64,000 nucleotides of DNA, from positions 315,768 through 379,767 of the forward strand of contig JAECQR010000002.1 in NCBI GenBank assembly GCA_015999765.1, read 5' to 3'. The notes below the pieces were generated by a model that saw only the letters and a list, made by a program, of their open reading frames with translations, did no database searches and had not been told where the DNA came from. Every line of letters starts with the position of its first letter. The stretch's first letter is position 1. This document shows positions 53,140 through 62,718 of this stretch, in pieces. The position numbers were made by a program, and so were the translations under genes. The DNA is from Flavobacteriia bacterium. Lineage in GTDB: Bacteria > Bacteroidota > Bacteroidia > Flavobacteriales > Weeksellaceae.

Positions 53140-55212
53140 TTACTGAGTCAGAATTTCCTTGATTTTTGCAGAAACCTTTTCTGCGTTGGGCAACATCTCT
53201 TTTTCTAAAACCAAGTTGATCGGAACTGCAGGCAGATCCAGTGAACCCATAGCTTCGACGGGTGTATCGAGATAACGGAAACAGTTTTTGGAAATACGGT
53301 GTGCAAAAGCTTCCGCAAAGGAATTATTGAGCTGCTCTTCGGTCAAAACCAAACATTTTCCGTGAAGTTTTACCCTTTCGAATACTAAATTTTCATCCAG
53401 CGGAATCAATGTCCGCAAGTCGATGATTTCAACTTTTCCTTCATGGTTTTTAGCTGCTTCTTTTGCCCAGTAAACGCCCATTCCGTAGGTTACAACCACC
53501 ATGGTTCTCCCTTTTTCTGTTTCTGAGTGATCTGCCTGAAGAATAATATTTCCTTTTCCTAAAGGCAAAATATAATCTTCTGCAGGTTCTATGGTTTTTG
53601 CATCTTCAGTGCCTGGAACTTTGCTCCAGTACAAACCTTTATGTTCAAGCATCACAACCGGATTCGGGTCATAATAGGCAGCTTTCAGCAATCCTTTAAA
53701 ATCGGCCGCATTGCTTGGGTAGGCAACTTTAATTCCTTTAATATTGGCGAGTATGCTTTCGATACTTCCGCTGTGATAGGGACCCCCACCCCCGTACGCG
53801 CCAATAGGAACGCGGATGATATTGCTGACCGGAAACTTACCGTTTGATAAATAATTCGATTTTGAAATCTCTGTGATGAGTTGATTAATTCCGGGATAAA
53901 TATAGTCGGCGAACTGAACTTCAACGATAGGTTTCAGTCCAACGGCGCTCATGCCAACTGTTGATCCGATGATATATGCTTCCTGAATCGCGGTATTGAA
54001 AACTCTTTTATTACCAAACTTCTGGCCCAAAGTAACGGCTTCACGAAAAACTCCGCCAATTCTTTCGCCGACATCCTGACCATATAGTAAAGCTTCAGGA
54101 TGTTTCCACATGATTTCCTGAATAGCATGAATAGCAGCATCCACCATCACTATTTTTTCCTGTCCTTTCGGTTCGCGTTCACCTACTTCTTCCGTAATGG
54201 GCGTAGGTGCAAAAACATGGTTTTTTACAGTTTTGGCTTTTGGATCTTCCGCCGCAATCGCCTTTTGGAATGCCTGTTCGGCTTCGAGTCTAGCTTTCTT
54301 TTCAATCTGTTTCAGAAGATCCCCGCTGATACCGTCTTCGGTAAGAGTGTTTCTTAAAATATTTCCCGGATCTTTGGCGCGGTGTTTTGCCAGATCTTCT
54401 TCATCGCGGTAAAATTCGCGACGGACGCCGGAAGTGTGGTGTCCGATTAATACAGTTTTTGCACACACGAGCATTGGTTTTCTTTCTGTACGTACGAAAT
54501 CAACCGCTTTTTTCATGGCTTCATAACTTGCAACAAAATCGGTTCCGTCTACCCGCATTCTGTTCAGACCAACAAAACCTGCAGCAAAATCGTAGGCATC
54601 TGAAGTACGGGCTTCTTCTTTGGTTACTGAAATTCCCCACTCATTATCCTGTACAAGAAAAATAATAGGAAGCTGATGAAGAGCAGCAAACTGAAAAGCT
54701 TCTGAAACTTCGCCTTCAGTAACCGAATTGTCTCCGAAACTGCAAACTACCACGGGATTGTTTTCGAAAGTCTTTAAATTAAACTCCTGAATATATTTGA
54801 TTCCCTGCGCAACTCCTGTGGTTGGAATGGCCTGCATTCCTGTTGCGGAACTTTGGTGAATGATTTTGGGTAGATTTTCTTCACGGCTGGAAGGGTGCGA
54901 GTAGTAGGAACGCCCGCCTGAAAAGGGATCATCCGCTTTTGCTAAAAGCTGTAACATCAAACGGTAAGGTTCAAAACCAATTCCCATCAGTATACTTTCG
55001 TCGCGGTAATAAGGCGAAACCCAGTCATCTTTAGTCAGTTGATAAGCGGTGGCAAGTTGAATCGCTTCGTGACCGCGTGAGGTGCTGTGGACGTATTTCG
55101 TGATATTTCGGTTTTCTTCATAAATGTCTGCCATAGCCCTGGCGAGCATCATGTGGTGGAAAGCCTTTAATAAAATCTCTTTTGAAACGTTGTGCTTTGT
55201 GCGAATTTCCAT
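53140..55212 (-). CDS. Fused 2-oxoacid dehydrogenase E1 (alpha + beta), branched-chain type
   Basis: About 690 aa. TPP-dependent decarboxylating E1 component of a 2-oxoacid dehydrogenase complex, with both subunits in one chain. Alpha part (about 10-340): TPP motif GDNSVTEGEVSEAF ... VQDNEWGISV. Beta part (about 355-690): MVDAAIHAIQEIMW, LYGQDVGERIGGVFREA, FADYIYPGINQLI. I start at ATG 55212; the frame can begin at TTG 55221, but that TTG is part of a TATATTTG promoter-like element, and starting at ATG leaves an almost leaderless mRNA. No E2 or E3 gene is adjacent. Substrates are probably branched-chain 2-oxoacids. Confidence 0.9.
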   Translation of the reverse strand: MEIRTKHNVSKEILLKAFHHMMLARAMADIYEENRNITKYVHSTSRGHEAIQLATAYQLTKDDWVSPYYRDESILMGIGFEPYRLMLQLLAKADDPFSGGRSYYSHPSSREENLPKIIHQSSATGMQAIPTTGVAQGIKYIQEFNLKTFENNPVVVCSFGDNSVTEGEVSEAFQFAALHQLPIIFLVQDNEWGISVTKEEARTSDAYDFAAGFVGLNRMRVDGTDFVASYEAMKKAVDFVRTERKPMLVCAKTVLIGHHTSGVRREFYRDEEDLAKHRAKDPGNILRNTLTEDGISGDLLKQIEKKARLEAEQAFQKAIAAEDPKAKTVKNHVFAPTPITEEVGEREPKGQEKIVMVDAAIHAIQEIMWKHPEALLYGQDVGERIGGVFREAVTLGQKFGNKRVFNTAIQEAYIIGSTVGMSAVGLKPIVEVQFADYIYPGINQLITEISKSNYLSNGKFPVSNIIRVPIGAYGGGGPYHSGSIESILANIKGIKVAYPSNAADFKGLLKAAYYDPNPVVMLEHKGLYWSKVPGTEDAKTIEPAEDYILPLGKGNIILQADHSETEKGRTMVVVTYGMGVYWAKEAAKNHEGKVEIIDLRTLIPLDENLVFERVKLHGKCLVLTEEQLNNSFAEAFAHRISKNCFRYLDTPVEAMGSLDLPAVPINLVLEKEMLPNAEKVSAKIKEILTQ

Positions 55213-55301
55213 ATTTAACAAATATAAAAATTTTAGTGGGAATAGGAAAATGCCTAATCAAAGTCCGGCTCTAAAATATCATAAAATAGCGCCCTATCCG
55301 A

Positions 55302-55331
55302 TTTGGGTTAAAAAGGCTCAGTATATATTTG
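55302..55331 (+). promoter_or_regulatory. Promoter of the GEVED protein gene
   Basis: TTTG (55302-55305), 18 bases, TATATTTG (55324-55331). Predicted start near 55338, leader about 97 nt. A second TATATTTG at 55400-55407 lacks a -33 partner. The promoter also excludes the upstream start at 55339 for the protein. Confidence 0.7.
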
Positions 55332-55434
55332 TAAATGATTGCAATCTGCTAACAAATACATGAAAGTGGTGAATTATTATGAATTTGAATTATTTGTTTT
55401 ATATTTGGAGGACAATTTTAAACAAAATAGATAT

Positions 55435-57027
55435 ATGAAAAAATTATTACTTTCTTGTTTCCTTGCAATAGGAATCGGTGCTCAGGCACAGTTAAACTAC
55501 ACGGCAGATTTTGAAGACGCTACCAACGTAGGACAGTATGGCCAGTTTAATGGGGGAACATTTGAAACTGCTGCTGCGTGTTCAGGAGCACTGGGTGGGC
55601 AACTGGCCATCGGTGGAGCAACAACGCAAACCGGCTGGATGGTTATGACAGATGTTCTGGAGGAGGAATTTGGCAGTGTCAATAACGGTCAAGAAGCGAC
55701 CGTTACATTTAGCTACAAAAAAGCTGCCGGGATAAGCGGGACTTTATACGCTGCTGTTTTTACCTTTGTTGCCAGTTCTAACGCCTGGAATATTGAATAT
55801 GTTAGTGCAGGTACAGTGCTTGGAACTGCGGCGATCACTACATGTGCTCAAAAAACAGGTACAATACCGACAGGTAAAATGCAACCTGGACAATCTTATG
55901 GTTTCGGGGCGTGGTTTGTTCCAACCACGGGAACCACCGGTAACGTATTTATTGATGATATTTCTATTGCTCAGCAGTCTGTTACTACAGTTCCTGCATG
56001 TACATCTTTCGCAAATCCGATGAACGGCGGTGTACTACCTTCAGGAACCAATACGTTTACATGGTCAGCAGTTGCAACTGCAGTAAACTATGTTCTTACT
56101 GTGGGAACCACGCCAGGCGGAAATGATACTTTTGGAGGTGTTGTTGCTGGAACATCCCAGAACGTAGTTCTTGCTCCTAATACAACTTACTACGCAACAG
56201 TAACACCTGCGAATACAGTTGGTGAAGCTACTGGCTGTACTGGGGTTACTTTCACTACAAATAATGTAATTACCTATTGCGGACCTCTAACGTCAAGTGC
56301 TCCAACTGCTGTTGCACCAATCAAGTCCGTTAATTTTGCTGGAACCACTAAGACTTCAGATGCTTCCGCAACTACAATTGGCTCATTTGCCGCATATGAA
56401 GATTTCACAACTACAGTTTTTGAGGTAAAAGATAATGTAACTTCACTTCCTCTAACGGTATTGGGAACAACTAACGGAAATCCTGTTAATGGTTGGGCAA
56501 TGTCGGTATTTATCGACTGGAACAGCGATGGTGATTTTGATGATGCAGGTGAATCCTATTTCAATACTACCGCTACGATGATTAGAAAAGCTAATGTAGC
56601 AGATAATCCAATTTCATTAACCGGTAATATTGCAATTCCAGCAGGAACAACTTACGGACAGAAAAGAATGAGAGTTAAGTATAACTTCTCAGGAACAGCG
56701 ATTCATACAGCTTTGGTTTCCGGATGTGCTCAGATGGCTAACGGGCAGGCAGAAGATTACACCATAAACTACCAGCAATATCTTGCAGTAGGAGATGTTA
56801 GCAAATCAAATGTGTCTGTTTATCCTAATCCATTCAAAGATGTGTTGAAAATCTCAGATATCAAAGGAGTAAAATCCATCAATATCGTAGATGTATCAGG
56901 AAGAACTGTGAAAACATTAGCACCTGCTACTGAACTTAACCTTGGACAGCTGAAATCAGGAATGTACTTCGTGAATTTACAGTATGCTGACGGTTCTGTG
57001 AAAACAGTTAAGTCAATTAAAAAGTAA
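55435..57027 (+). CDS. T9SS-secreted protein with FN3-like and GEVED domains
   Basis: 530 aa from the ATG at 55435, which gives a clean signal peptide (MKKLLLSCFLAIGIGAQAQ); 32 further residues back to 55339 have no signal character. N-terminal jelly-roll-like domain (about 20-180, DFEDATNVGQYGQF ... VFIDDISIA), FN3-like domain (about 190-280), GEVED domain (about 285-445: YCGPL, VFIDWNSDGDFDDAGE with Ca-binding-type Asp, GQAEDYTI) and a type-A sorting domain (SVYPNPFKDVLKI ... DVSGRTVKTL ... SGMYFVNL). No catalytic domain seen; probably adhesive or glycan-binding at the surface. Confidence 0.85.
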   Translation: MKKLLLSCFLAIGIGAQAQLNYTADFEDATNVGQYGQFNGGTFETAAACSGALGGQLAIGGATTQTGWMVMTDVLEEEFGSVNNGQEATVTFSYKKAAGISGTLYAAVFTFVASSNAWNIEYVSAGTVLGTAAITTCAQKTGTIPTGKMQPGQSYGFGAWFVPTTGTTGNVFIDDISIAQQSVTTVPACTSFANPMNGGVLPSGTNTFTWSAVATAVNYVLTVGTTPGGNDTFGGVVAGTSQNVVLAPNTTYYATVTPANTVGEATGCTGVTFTTNNVITYCGPLTSSAPTAVAPIKSVNFAGTTKTSDASATTIGSFAAYEDFTTTVFEVKDNVTSLPLTVLGTTNGNPVNGWAMSVFIDWNSDGDFDDAGESYFNTTATMIRKANVADNPISLTGNIAIPAGTTYGQKRMRVKYNFSGTAIHTALVSGCAQMANGQAEDYTINYQQYLAVGDVSKSNVSVYPNPFKDVLKISDIKGVKSINIVDVSGRTVKTLAPATELNLGQLKSGMYFVNLQYADGSVKTVKSIKK

Positions 57028-57050
57028 GTTTTTTTAATAATTTAGTGAAG

Positions 57051-57078
57051 GCGGCAGATTTATCTGCCGCTTTTATTT
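57051..57078 (+). terminator. Terminator of the GEVED protein gene
   Basis: GCGGCAGAT-TT-ATCTGCCGC, a perfect strong hairpin, followed by TTTTATTTT; 24 bases past the stop. Confidence 0.93.
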
Positions 57079-57177
57079 TGAGCGGATGTTCGTTATAAAT
57101 GATATCAATTTTTTAACTTCTTCTGGTTTTTTTGTAAACATATTTTACCCTAATTTTACCAAAATTCTTCAGCAAAA

Positions 57178-60100
57178 ATGTATTTGATTTTCGATACCGA
57201 GACTACGGGTTTACCTAAAAATTTCAACGCACCGCTTACCGATTCCGACAACTGGCCCAGGATGGTTCAGATTGCCTGGCAACTGCATGACCGTGATGGT
57301 AATTTGATTGAAAATCAGGATTACATCATAAAACCCGAAGGTTACGATATTCCTTTTAACGCAACAAGAATTCACGGAATTTCTACCAAAATGGCAAAAA
57401 AAGAAGGCCGGGATTTGTCGGATGTACTGGCGGAATTTAATGAGGTGTTGCAGAAAGCTGAAGTTGTTGCCGGGCATAATATCGATTTCGATTACAAAAT
57501 TGCCGGCGCAGAATTTCACAGGAAAAACGTAGAAAATATATTACAGCAACTCCCTTCCGCGGATACAATGGAACTGGGAACCGATTTCTGTAAATTAGGT
57601 GGCGGAAGAAACGGCAGATACAAATCTCCCAAACTCGAGGAACTTTACGAAAAACTCTACGGTGAAAAATTTGATGAAGCTCATAATGCCGCTGCCGACG
57701 TAAATGCGACCGCTCAGGTGTTTTTTGAAATGATGCGTATAGGTATTATTCCTGCCGAAAACCTCAAAATATCAAAGGAAGAACTTCAGGATTTTATCTC
57801 AAGTCATCCAAATCCGTTTCCGCCGTTCGGAATTATCATCCGCAGGCAGGTTGCCGATTCGAAAAAGAAGAAAAAAGTTGATTTTGGCGATACTGATGAA
57901 ATCGAAATCGGTGATTATTTTAATTTTCATAATCACAGTATTTACTCATCACTGCAGGCTTCCACACATATTTCAGACCTTGTTAAAAAAGCGTTGAGCA
58001 ATAATTTTTCTGCGGTAGGACTGGTTGATCTGGGGAACATGATGGGCGCTTTCAAATTTGTTTCCGAAGTGGAAAAAACCAATGCAAACATCAAAAAAAC
58101 ATATAAAGAATACGAAGAAAATAAATTAAAAGCCCAGGAAGAAGGCAAGGAATTTAATGAATCAGAACCCAGACAAGAGCAGATGATTCCGGTAATCGGA
58201 TGCGAATTTTATATTTCAGACAGGCCCGAGCAAAAACAGTTTACCAAAGATGATCCCGACCGCAGGACCAATGTGGTTTTACTTGCGAAAAATTTTAACG
58301 GATATAAAAATCTGGCAAAACTGTCAAGTTTGGGTTATGTGAACGGATTCTATTTCGGAGTTCCGCGGATTTCCAGAAAAATGATTGCGGAGTATAAGGA
58401 TGATTTGATTGCGTTAACAGCCGGAACGTTGGGCGATATTCCCAACACGGTTCTGGAATTTGGTGAGCAGAAGGGAGAGGAACTTTTCAAATGGTGGAAA
58501 GATACTTTTGCGGAAGATTTCTATGTGCAGATTCAGAACCACCAGGTGGATGAGGAAGAACATTTAAATGAAGTTCTGCTAGAATTTGCCGAAAAATACG
58601 AAGTAAAAATTCTGGCTCAGAATGAAACGTTCTACACCGAAAAAGCCGATGCCAATATTCAGGATATTTTATACTGTATCAAAGATGGTGAAAAACTGTC
58701 TTCACCTGTGGGGAAAGGTTTTGGCAAAAGAAGAGGTTTACCGTCCACAGAATTTTATATCAAAAATCCTGATGAGCTGAAACAGGCTTTTATCCAGTTC
58801 CCTGATGCGTTCGAGGCTTACACTGAATTTTTGGCCAAGTTTGAACCTTATACCTTAAAACGTGATGTACTGCTTCCGGAGTTTGATATTCCCGAAGAAT
58901 TCTTAAGCGACGAAGATAAAATTGATGGAGGAAAACGTGGCGAAAATGCATACCTGAGACATCTAACATACGAAGGCGCAGCAAAAAGATATGGAGAAAT
59001 TACTGATGAAATACGGGAACGGCTGGATTTCGAACTTGAAGTTATTGCAAACACAGGTTATCCAGGTTACTTTCTGATCGTTCAGGATTTCTGTAATGAA
59101 GCCCGTAAAATGGGAGTTTGGGTTGGCCCTGGGCGTGGTTCTGCTGCGGGTTCTGCGGTAGCGTACTGTACGGGAATCACCAATGTAGATCCTATTAAAT
59201 ATGATTTGCTATTTGAGCGTTTTCTTAATCCTGAAAGAATTTCCATGCCCGATATCGATATCGATTTCGATGACGAAGGACGCGATAAAATTATCAAATG
59301 GGTTGTAGAAAAGTACGGAAAAAATAACGTTGCTCAGATTATCACCTACTCGGTTCTGGGCGGGAAATCAGCCATTAAAGATGCAGGAAGAGTTCTGGAT
59401 CTTTCAATTCCGGAAACCAACAACATCGCCAAACTGATCCCTCCAAGTCCAGGGATGAATATCGCGAAAGCTTTTTCTAAATTTGATAAATTAAGTCCTG
59501 AAGACAAAGTACTTGCACAGGAAATGAAAGATATCCTGGAGAATAAGCAGGATTCAAGATTTGGAGTGCTTTCCGCAGCACAGCGAATGGAAGGTTGTAT
59601 CAGAAATACAGGAATTCATGCCTGTGGGGTAATTATTACTCCGGAAGATATTTCGAACCTTGTCCCCATTACCATTGCGGCAAAAGATCCCGATATTCTG
59701 GTTTCGCAGTTCGATAACTCTGTAGCCGAAAGTGCCGGTTTGCTTAAAATGGATTTCCTTGGTTTGCGGACTTTAACCATCATTAAGCACGCTATCAAAC
59801 TTATCAAAGAAAGACACCAGGTTGATATTAATCCTGATGAAATTCCGCTTGATGACCTTAAGACTTATCAGCTGTTTCAGGAAGGAAGAACGATCGGAAT
59901 TTTCCAGTATGAAAGTCCCGGGATGCAGAAATACATGCGCGAATTGAAACCCACCCAGTTTGCAGATTTAATTGCCATGAACGCGCTGTACAGACCGGGT
60001 CCAATAAAATACATCCCGAATTTCATCAACAGGAAGAATAAACTCGAAGAAACAGTTTACGATCTGAAGGAAACCGAAGAATTCCTCGCAGAAACGTATG

Positions 60101-61833
60101 GAATTACGGTATATCAGGAGCAGGTAATGCTTCTTTCCCAAAAACTGGCCAACTTTACAAAAGGTGAAGCCGATACGCTGAGAAAAGCGATGGGTAAAAA
60201 GGACCGCGCCACGCTCGATAAAATGTATCCGAAATTTATCGAAGAAGGGGAGAAAAACAATCTCGCGATCGATAAACTCAATAAAATCTGGAAAGACTGG
60301 GAAGCTTTTGCCGAATATGCCTTCAACAAATCCCACTCCACCTGTTATGCGCTGATTGCTTATCAAACCGCTTATCTGAAAGCCAATTACCCGGCGGAAT
60401 ATATGGCGAGTGTAATGACCAATAACCTGAACAATACAAAGCAGATAACCATGTTTATGGAGGACTGCAAAAGTATTGGGGTAGATGTTTTGGGACCTTC
60501 TGTAAACGAATCACAGTACGAATTTTCGGTGAACGAAAAAGGACAGATCCGCTTTGGTCTTGGCGCGATTAAAGGAATTGGCGAAGGACCAAGTGAAGCC
60601 ATCGTGAACACAAGAAAGGCCGGAAGATTCAAAAATATTTATGATTTCTTCGAAAAGATTCCGTCGTCACAGATGAACAAAAGAGTAGCGGAAAGTTTAG
60701 TGGTGGCAGGAGCTTTCGATGAGGTCGACCGTTATCACCGTGCTCAATATTTCGATATTGATATCTCGGGAAAAACAAATATTGAAAGACTTCTGCGTTA
60801 CGGGCAGAGTTTTCAGGACAATATCAACGAGATCGAAAATTCACTTTTTGCCGATTTTGCTGATGAAGTAAAAATAGAACAGCCAAAAATAAACCCCGCT
60901 CCGGAGTGGCAAAGCATGCATAAACTCAATAAAGAAAAGGAAATTATCGGATTTTATCTCTCTGCGCATCCGCTGGACGAGTACAAATTTCAGTATCAGT
61001 TCATTCAGGGTGCTTTAGGAAAAAAAGAAATTCTGGAAGGTAAAAAAGACGATGTTGCTGAACTTGAAAAAATAATTCTACCGGTTGAACTTGCAGATGT
61101 AGCTGACGTTGATGATGAGTTAATCGATATTCCCGCCGATATTTTAAGCGGCGAAGAAGAAACTTTGATTGAAGAGCCTTCGAAAAAAGCAGAACCTAAG
61201 GGAAGTTTTAATTTCCTGAATCTTGATGAGGTTGAAGCCTTTAAAGATTCTGTTTTTGCCAATCAGCAGCCAGATCTGTTCAGTGATGAAAAATTGAGCT
61301 GGAAGGAAAAACAGGCGCAGAAAAATAATTCTCCTGAATATATGGTCGCAGGGTTGGTGACCGAATACAGCGTGCGCGACGGTAAAAACAGCGGCGAGAA
61401 AATAGCATTCATTACTCTGGAAGATTACAGCGGGAGTTACGGTTTCCGCCTTGGTGACCGCGATTATATGAGATTGAGAGATAAAATTGATGTGCAGCGT
61501 TTTGTGATCTTTAAAATTAAATTTTCTCAGGGTAAAGACGGAAGAGTCTTCGTAAATGTCGCTGAGGTCATCGATCTGAAAGATGCTTTTGAGAAATTTG
61601 CAAAGAAAATGACCGTCGTTGTTAATCTGCAGGATTTGCGAAGGGAAGATATTGACTTCTTCAAAGCGAATTTTATCGAAAATCAGGGCGAGCAAAAACT
61701 CAACTTTTTTGTAAAGAACCCCGAAGATCAGTCGACAATTGAATTGATGTCGATGAAAGCACATGTGGAAATAAACGGCGATCTGCTGGAAGTAATTCAC
61801 GAAATGCAGAAATATGAGGTTTTCCTGAACTAA
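57178..61833 (+). CDS. dnaE: DNA polymerase III alpha subunit with fused N-terminal 3'-5' exonuclease
   Basis: 1551 aa replicative polymerase. Residues 1-190 or so form a DnaQ/epsilon-type exonuclease: Exo I IFDTETTG (D7, E9), Exo II GHNIDFDYK, Exo III HNAAADVNATAQ. A PHP domain follows (about 245-420 with FHNHSIYSSLQ), then the C-family polymerase palm with catalytic D692 and D694 in MPDIDIDFDDEGRD, fingers, (HhH)2 region and a C-terminal OB fold (about 1380-1480). An acidic linker lies at about 1290-1340. Fusion puts polymerisation and proofreading in one chain, so a separate DnaQ is not needed for replication. Confidence 0.95.
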   Translation: MYLIFDTETTGLPKNFNAPLTDSDNWPRMVQIAWQLHDRDGNLIENQDYIIKPEGYDIPFNATRIHGISTKMAKKEGRDLSDVLAEFNEVLQKAEVVAGHNIDFDYKIAGAEFHRKNVENILQQLPSADTMELGTDFCKLGGGRNGRYKSPKLEELYEKLYGEKFDEAHNAAADVNATAQVFFEMMRIGIIPAENLKISKEELQDFISSHPNPFPPFGIIIRRQVADSKKKKKVDFGDTDEIEIGDYFNFHNHSIYSSLQASTHISDLVKKALSNNFSAVGLVDLGNMMGAFKFVSEVEKTNANIKKTYKEYEENKLKAQEEGKEFNESEPRQEQMIPVIGCEFYISDRPEQKQFTKDDPDRRTNVVLLAKNFNGYKNLAKLSSLGYVNGFYFGVPRISRKMIAEYKDDLIALTAGTLGDIPNTVLEFGEQKGEELFKWWKDTFAEDFYVQIQNHQVDEEEHLNEVLLEFAEKYEVKILAQNETFYTEKADANIQDILYCIKDGEKLSSPVGKGFGKRRGLPSTEFYIKNPDELKQAFIQFPDAFEAYTEFLAKFEPYTLKRDVLLPEFDIPEEFLSDEDKIDGGKRGENAYLRHLTYEGAAKRYGEITDEIRERLDFELEVIANTGYPGYFLIVQDFCNEARKMGVWVGPGRGSAAGSAVAYCTGITNVDPIKYDLLFERFLNPERISMPDIDIDFDDEGRDKIIKWVVEKYGKNNVAQIITYSVLGGKSAIKDAGRVLDLSIPETNNIAKLIPPSPGMNIAKAFSKFDKLSPEDKVLAQEMKDILENKQDSRFGVLSAAQRMEGCIRNTGIHACGVIITPEDISNLVPITIAAKDPDILVSQFDNSVAESAGLLKMDFLGLRTLTIIKHAIKLIKERHQVDINPDEIPLDDLKTYQLFQEGRTIGIFQYESPGMQKYMRELKPTQFADLIAMNALYRPGPIKYIPNFINRKNKLEETVYDLKETEEFLAETYGITVYQEQVMLLSQKLANFTKGEADTLRKAMGKKDRATLDKMYPKFIEEGEKNNLAIDKLNKIWKDWEAFAEYAFNKSHSTCYALIAYQTAYLKANYPAEYMASVMTNNLNNTKQITMFMEDCKSIGVDVLGPSVNESQYEFSVNEKGQIRFGLGAIKGIGEGPSEAIVNTRKAGRFKNIYDFFEKIPSSQMNKRVAESLVVAGAFDEVDRYHRAQYFDIDISGKTNIERLLRYGQSFQDNINEIENSLFADFADEVKIEQPKINPAPEWQSMHKLNKEKEIIGFYLSAHPLDEYKFQYQFIQGALGKKEILEGKKDDVAELEKIILPVELADVADVDDELIDIPADILSGEEETLIEEPSKKAEPKGSFNFLNLDEVEAFKDSVFANQQPDLFSDEKLSWKEKQAQKNNSPEYMVAGLVTEYSVRDGKNSGEKIAFITLEDYSGSYGFRLGDRDYMRLRDKIDVQRFVIFKIKFSQGKDGRVFVNVAEVIDLKDAFEKFAKKMTVVVNLQDLRREDIDFFKANFIENQGEQKLNFFVKNPEDQSTIELMSMKAHVEINGDLLEVIHEMQKYEVFLN

Positions 61834-61876
61834 TTTTAATAGCCCTTAGAAAAATTATAAAATTTTTTGATATTGA

Positions 61877-61904
61877 AACAGCATCTTCAGGTGCTGTTTT
61901 TTTT
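61877..61904 (+). terminator. Terminator of dnaE
   Basis: AACAGCATC pairs with GGTGCTGTT (one wobble) around TTCA, followed by a run of T; 43 bases past the stop. Confidence 0.9.
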
Positions 61905-61912
61905 GTGTTTGA

Positions 61913-61981
61913 GGGTGTTTCGGAGAATTTGCCTCGATGTTAATGTATTGATAGTGAATTACTTTGGGTGATTTCACGGTG
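61913..61981 (+). promoter_or_regulatory. GGGTGTTTC-type motifs upstream of the LuxR-type regulator
   Basis: GGGTGTTTC at 61913-61921 and GGGTGATTTC at 61966-61975 (plus a partial CGGTGTT at 61977-61983) equal, in reverse complement, the units of the array at 18481-18604, and point the same way relative to the downstream gene. Spacing is not regular here (53 and 11 bases), so the relation is weaker. Confidence 0.3.
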
Positions 61982-62010
61982 TTGTTTCTCAATGAAAACA
62001 TTTATATTCG
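61982..62010 (+). promoter_or_regulatory. Probable promoter of the LuxR-type regulator
   Basis: TTG (61982-61984), 18 bases, TATATTCG (62003-62010), one mismatch to TAnnTTTG. Predicted start near 62017, leader about 14 nt, which supports the ATG at 62031. Confidence 0.45.
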
Positions 62011-62030
62011 TAATTCTAAACACAAATCAC

Positions 62031-62687
62031 ATGAAAACTGAAATTATTCTTTTTGACAATCATTTTCTGTATTTACAAGCGTTGTGTTGTCTGTTGGATA
62101 AAAAAGGATTCGACAAAAAATACAATTATCAATATACAGTAAATCCAGATGAGTTAGAGAATTTAGTAAGTGAATTATCCGAAATTGCGGTGCTGAATAT
62201 TTTAGGATTAAGTACCAACGACGCTTTCACTTTAGTTGAACAGTTAATGACTGTAAATCCTGAGCTGAAAATCATCATTCTGACACTGAATCCTGATGTG
62301 AAAGTCATCAAGAAATTCTTCGATAAGGGCGTAAAGTCTGTCCTGAGCAGAGATACCGATGCCGCACTATTTATCACGGCATTAAATGAAGTAATCGCCG
62401 GCAATGTTTTTATAAGCGACGAAACTAAGAATTCGCTTTATAACTTCATTTGTAATCTTGAGGATCCTAATGAAAAAAAATTCGGAGTAATAGAAGAACT
62501 TACCGGGAGAGAGAAAGAAGTACTAGAGTTGATTTGCGAAGGATTACGCACCAAGGATATTGCCGATAAACTTTTTATAAGCATCCACACCGTAGAGTCG
62601 CACCGCCGGAAAATTATGTCTAAACTCGATGTAAGGAATTCTTCCATGTTGGTGAAATTTGCGGTAGACAATCATTTGGTTAATTAA
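62031..62687 (+). CDS. LuxR-type transcription regulator with degenerate receiver domain
   Basis: 218 aa from the ATG at 62031 (the frame opens at 61968, but that start would lie upstream of the promoter). Residues 1-125 have the receiver fold: D9 in ILFDNHF of the acidic pocket, T85 in IIILTLN and K103 in GVKSVLSRD are kept, but the phosphoacceptor position in AVLNILGLS (about N56) is not Asp. A NarL/FixJ-type HTH covers about 150-215 (LTGREKEVLELICEGLRTKD). It is therefore an atypical response regulator, probably not controlled by phosphorylation. No histidine kinase is nearby. Confidence 0.85.
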   Translation: MKTEIILFDNHFLYLQALCCLLDKKGFDKKYNYQYTVNPDELENLVSELSEIAVLNILGLSTNDAFTLVEQLMTVNPELKIIILTLNPDVKVIKKFFDKGVKSVLSRDTDAALFITALNEVIAGNVFISDETKNSLYNFICNLEDPNEKKFGVIEELTGREKEVLELICEGLRTKDIADKLFISIHTVESHRRKIMSKLDVRNSSMLVKFAVDNHLVN

Positions 62688-62691
62688 AAAG

Positions 62692-62715
62692 AAACCACCG
62701 TAATTGGTGGTTTTT
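62692..62715. terminator. Bidirectional terminator
   Basis: AAACCACC-GTAATT-GGTGGTTT with T-run on the right and A-run on the left, between the convergent LuxR-type gene and the small Cys-rich gene; it serves both strands. Confidence 0.9.
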
Positions 62716-62718
62716 AAT

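Noticed and set aside
55339-55434. N-terminal extension of the GEVED protein
   Set aside because: It starts at the predicted transcription start and has no signal peptide character; the ATG at 55435 gives a standard one.
61144-61800. 218-aa minus-strand frame within dnaE
   Set aside because: Shadow of the OB-fold coding region; composition rich in Phe and Ile as expected for antisense of an AT-rich gene.
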